A DNA stretch of 64,000 nucleotides from an uncultured Saprospiraceae bacterium (GTDB taxonomy: Bacteria; Bacteroidota; Bacteroidia; Chitinophagales; Saprospiraceae). This document shows, piece after piece, positions 62,301 through 64,000 of the stretch. Below the pieces are notes generated by a model. That model was not told the DNA's origin. It did not search any database and saw only the letters and a list, made by a program, of their open reading frames with translations. Position numbers and translations under genes: made by a program. How positions within the stretch are numbered: position 1 is the stretch's first letter; every line of letters starts with the position of its first letter. Location of the stretch: positions 1 to 64,000 of the forward strand of contig CALFWO010000033.1 in NCBI GenBank assembly GCA_937928045.1. Reading direction: 5' to 3'.

Positions 62301-63718
62301 TTATCCCTATAGCCAATTACACTTTTGCCACAACCTACGATACCGTCCAATTTACTGATGCCTCGACAGAGGCGACCTCCATATTTTATAATTTTGGCGA
62401 TGGAACTGCTAGTACCGATGCAAACCCAATTCATGTATATGACGCACCGGGTAGTTTTGAAGCTTGTCAAATTGTAACTAATTCTTGTGGATCGGATACC
62501 ATTTGTCAACAAATATCTGTTGTTCCTTCACCAACACTTTTCACCCTTGAAGGATCTGTGTTTAGGGAGGATTTAGCAGCAATTAATAATGTTGATTTGA
62601 TCTGTGTTAATAGTGATGTAACTGACAATTCTGGAGATTATCTTATTACGGATATACCAATTGGTTCAAACTGCGAATTGTCTCCAGATAAAATGGATGA
62701 GGCAAGACTTGGTGTTAGTATTTCAGATATAGTCTTAGTGCAAAGGCATTTGGTGTTTTTAGATACACTAGATTCACCTTATAAAATAATTGCGGCAGAT
62801 GTAGATGGATCCAATAGCGTAAATATTACCGATTTGATTTCGATGCAACGAGTAATATTATTTATAGATACAGAATTTTCCATCGGTAAAACTTGGCGAT
62901 TTATTCCAGAAAGTTTTACTTTTTCAAATCCACTAAATCCATTTGCTTTTTCTTTTCCAGAAGAAATTGCAGTCAATGGGATCGCCCAGAATGAATTAGA
63001 TCAAAATTTTATTGGCCTTAAAGTTGGTGATGTGAATAACTCTGCAAATCCAATAAATGTTCAAAGCGATAGTCCATTGTCGCTGATTGGAGAAACGAAT
63101 ATTGAGAACAATATTTTGACGCTTGATATTAGGGCTGCCGCTAATATTAATTTAAATGGCTTCCAAGGGAAAATAGGATTTGATCCTACTTTAATCAAAC
63201 CCTTAAATTCTCAAAGTGAATCCTCCGGTCTAATAGATCATTATCACGATCGTTCTATTAATTTTTTATGGTGGGAAAAAGAACAAGTAAAATCTGGGGC
63301 AAAGTTTTCTTCTGATAAAAAATTCTATTCGATTCAGTTTGAATTGTTGACAAGCAATATCTCTGAAGCAGAAGGTAGCATTCGACTTCTTGGTAATAGC
63401 AACATTGCTGTTGATGAGAATTCTGTTGAGAAAAACATAGTTTTAGAACTTAAGCATACAGGTTTTACTGCGCAATCCGACGGTACCACATTTTATCCAA
63501 ATCCATTTGATGGAAAGCTATTCTTGAAAACAGAGCATGCCTTCGAGTCGATCACATGGAGATTAATGGATGCCAATGGGAAAATAATTGCTTTGGGTTC
63601 AAAAGAGGCGCAGAATTCCGCTTTGTTGTACGATAATCCTGATTTACCGGCAGGTTTATATTTCATTGAATTGTTGAATAACGGCAAAAGGGATGTTGAA
63701 AGACTAATTAAATTTTAG
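59357..63718 (+). CDS. giant secreted beta-helix/SprB-repeat/PKD protein with dockerin-like, cohesin-like and T9SS type A modules
   Basis: 1453-aa surface protein. Signal peptide 1-22 (GAFAQ). Two CSLREAI-like starts (NTLREAIICANET near 155; GSLREAINCANTT near 500) each lead into right-handed beta-helix sections (about 165-400 and 510-720; repeated NxxxGNxI and IGGxxSGNIITGN turns). SprB-type repeats follow (about 830-978; SAGFYFVTATDFFGCTAELQVQ, SAGVYGVEIEDAIGCTSTS), then a PKD domain (988-1058; FYNFGDGTASTDANPIHVYDAPGSFEA). A carboxypeptidase-regulatory-like domain (1060-1112), a dockerin-like segment (1112-1168; GVSISDIVLVQRHLV, AADVDGSNSVNITDLISMQR), a cohesin-like domain (1232-1370) and a type A CTD (TFYPNPFDGK to ERLIKF) complete it. 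Its C-terminal third is homologous to the 46008-50405 protein. Confidence 0.87.
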   Translation: MRLKNRYLCLLFLLLANLGAFAQLNPVFELNEVTVLPLNPTPTDSIFITLSGNKLNKCAVLDTLNHSVELLNVLLLMDWVVDEDAFPGIHCIDTIIPYDTTLNIGLLPPAIYNITLLTDLVTNQADPADFVFEVAPLTCSDQNGVIWVTNRADIGPNTLREAIICANETSGPNTINIYITNDPTPTISIGAMSSTPLPVITDPGTTIDGTIQPGWGGNGNNEPIVKLNGGAGNFGDPTPGLDIRASGTAVFGLEIVDFSGDGILVQNASDVIIGGASSGNIITGNALAGIRMGNNSFGCQINGNWIGTDDEIVLGLGNEEAGIVADNGGVNTSVGLGIFEAENIIVGNPVGAIIDNISGVRFSKNRFECNQEAGIQLVNNGNGNASAPEIVTATPSEIFGTVPFPGAAVEIFMNAADACPTAACQGSVYLGTAFSTIVGFTLSAPFANGVVLQGGERITATQALGSNQSPFSTCKVVAGVSTCTDTQGNIFVTNTQDEGAGSLREAINCANTTLGSNTIVFDIPGNGPHTIEVGFNNGDPLPTIISNGTIIDGSGIILDGGNSTWPVPADGITISADLCEIYNLTIIGFADDGISLINANSNKIGGPGSGNIIYGNGVARDFWSGVPGGPYNGSGIHLNNSTRNEIYNNFIGTDQALLVEDGNEFCGILLEGNCDANIIGQETLNRGNVIYNNEIGIELSANSDRNKLSANQLKCNSVEGINLAFGANEGILAPTIDIARTDTISGFSNEQNGTVELFLLDNIGCTTAPCQGKTLLASQTIANGEWLFTPPYNNNYIPQLGDIIVLTFTDEDDNTSAYSNCANLEVPCFVGLEILELVNTTCGLNNGSVEVMASNGTPNYLYNIGNGNTPNNLFNELSAGFYFVTATDFFGCTAELQVQIESSNSPDVLLVGMGSSTCEASDGMLEFAGTSGVSPYMFSLDGGAAQSSGLFSNLSAGVYGVEIEDAIGCTSTSTAEVTNNGIIPIANYTFATTYDTVQFTDASTEATSIFYNFGDGTASTDANPIHVYDAPGSFEACQIVTNSCGSDTICQQISVVPSPTLFTLEGSVFREDLAAINNVDLICVNSDVTDNSGDYLITDIPIGSNCELSPDKMDEARLGVSISDIVLVQRHLVFLDTLDSPYKIIAADVDGSNSVNITDLISMQRVILFIDTEFSIGKTWRFIPESFTFSNPLNPFAFSFPEEIAVNGIAQNELDQNFIGLKVGDVNNSANPINVQSDSPLSLIGETNIENNILTLDIRAAANINLNGFQGKIGFDPTLIKPLNSQSESSGLIDHYHDRSINFLWWEKEQVKSGAKFSSDKKFYSIQFELLTSNISEAEGSIRLLGNSNIAVDENSVEKNIVLELKHTGFTAQSDGTTFYPNPFDGKLFLKTEHAFESITWRLMDANGKIIALGSKEAQNSALLYDNPDLPAGLYFIELLNNGKRDVERLIKF

Positions 63719-63770
63719 CAATTACAAGTCAAGAGTTCGAAATTCGCACAGGGATATGCATGATCTATTG

Positions 63771-63778
63771 TATTTTTG
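63771..63778 (+). promoter_or_regulatory. -7 element of the last gene
   Basis: TATTTTTG, matching TAnnTTTG, ends 15 nt before the ATG at 63794. No clear -33 element. Confidence 0.5.
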
Positions 63779-63793
63779 TTAAAAATTAACAAT

Positions 63794-64000
63794 AATGCGA
63801 AATTTCCTATTCTTTTCACTTTTGGCCATTAGTACAACTCTCTATAGTCAAATAGAGCTGACATTAGAACAATACACCGCAGGATTAAGTTCGCCAGTTG
63901 GCGTGTACAACACGGGGGACGTGGATGATGACAGAATTTTTGTCCTTGAACGTTCTGGACGAATAAGAATCGTAGACGGTTCTGGAGCGCTGCAATCTTC
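63794..64000 (+). CDS. probable PQQ-dependent sugar dehydrogenase (glucose/sorbosone dehydrogenase family), 3' truncated
   Basis: First 69 codons of a reading frame that runs off the window. Signal peptide about 1-19 (TTLYSQ). Then the N-terminal strand pattern of the glucose/sorbosone dehydrogenase beta-propeller: LSSPVGVYNTGDVDDDRIFVLERSGRIRIVDG, equivalent to the LxxPxxxxxxxDGRLFVxERxGRIRIxD block of the family. In Bacteroidota such proteins are often T9SS cargo with extra C-terminal domains, which cannot be seen here. Family call from a short stretch, so moderate. Confidence 0.7.

Overview
The window looks like a piece of chromosome from a marine-type Bacteroidota, most likely the Saprospiria (Saprospira/Lewinella/Haliscomenobacter group). 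The phylum call rests on a SusC/RagA TonB-dependent receptor, several large secreted proteins ending in type IX secretion (T9SS) sorting domains (five type A, one type B/gliding-type), AT-rich DNA, and promoters with the Bacteroidota -7 element TAnnTTTG. The class-level call is inference only. No tRNA, rRNA, CRISPR array, transposase or phage gene was seen.

Layout. 1-8 kb: 5'-truncated SusC, a secreted GH65 enzyme, a vanadium haloperoxidase/PAP2-type lipoprotein gene split by a +1 frameshift inside its active-site region, and an APC-family permease. 7.6-10.5 kb: an inverted-repeat stretch, a 46-aa peptide with a textbook double-glycine leader, an unrecognised 490-aa protein and a lone LytTR DNA-binding protein. 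10.6-15 kb: a PIG-L deacetylase, a 42-aa membrane peptide and a sodium:solute symporter, probably one operon. 15-20.6 kb: a zinc-ribbon membrane protein, an S41-type protease overlapping an outer-membrane protein gene, a TPR/HisKA_2 kinase and a divergent EamA transporter. 20.8-26.4 kb: two T9SS cargo proteins and a two-component pair (TPR/HisKA_3 kinase plus NarL/LuxR regulator).

26.4-35.3 kb is the most unusual part: six consecutive minus-strand genes, all apparently exported. They encode a secreted ankyrin-repeat protein, a hemopexin-MACPF pore-forming-type protein, a beta-trefoil protein, two proline-rich proteins built from shuffled modules with SH3-ligand-like PPxPPRK cores, and a second hemopexin-like protein. 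The first gene and the first proline-rich gene each carry a TAnnTTTG promoter preceded, at the same 23-nt spacing, by near-identical 16-bp palindromes. This suggests two transcription units of one regulon, plausibly for attack on, defence against or attachment to other cells. That function is inference.

35.3-46 kb: a palindrome and hairpin island, an M28 peptidase with PDZ domain, a hyphally repeated YadA-head-like protein, a YbiT-type ABC-F protein with an eroded second P-loop, rpsU, a 1278-aa T9SS protein rich in DxDxDG calcium-binding repeats and a tandem FKBP. 45.8-64 kb: a candidate structured leader RNA, two giant T9SS proteins (1465 and 1453 aa) that share a dockerin-like plus cohesin-like C-terminal block, a DUF547/beta-barrel protein, an 1867-aa LRR-Ig protein with 23 GCDS repeats, a LOG-family protein, and the start of a probable PQQ-type sugar dehydrogenase.
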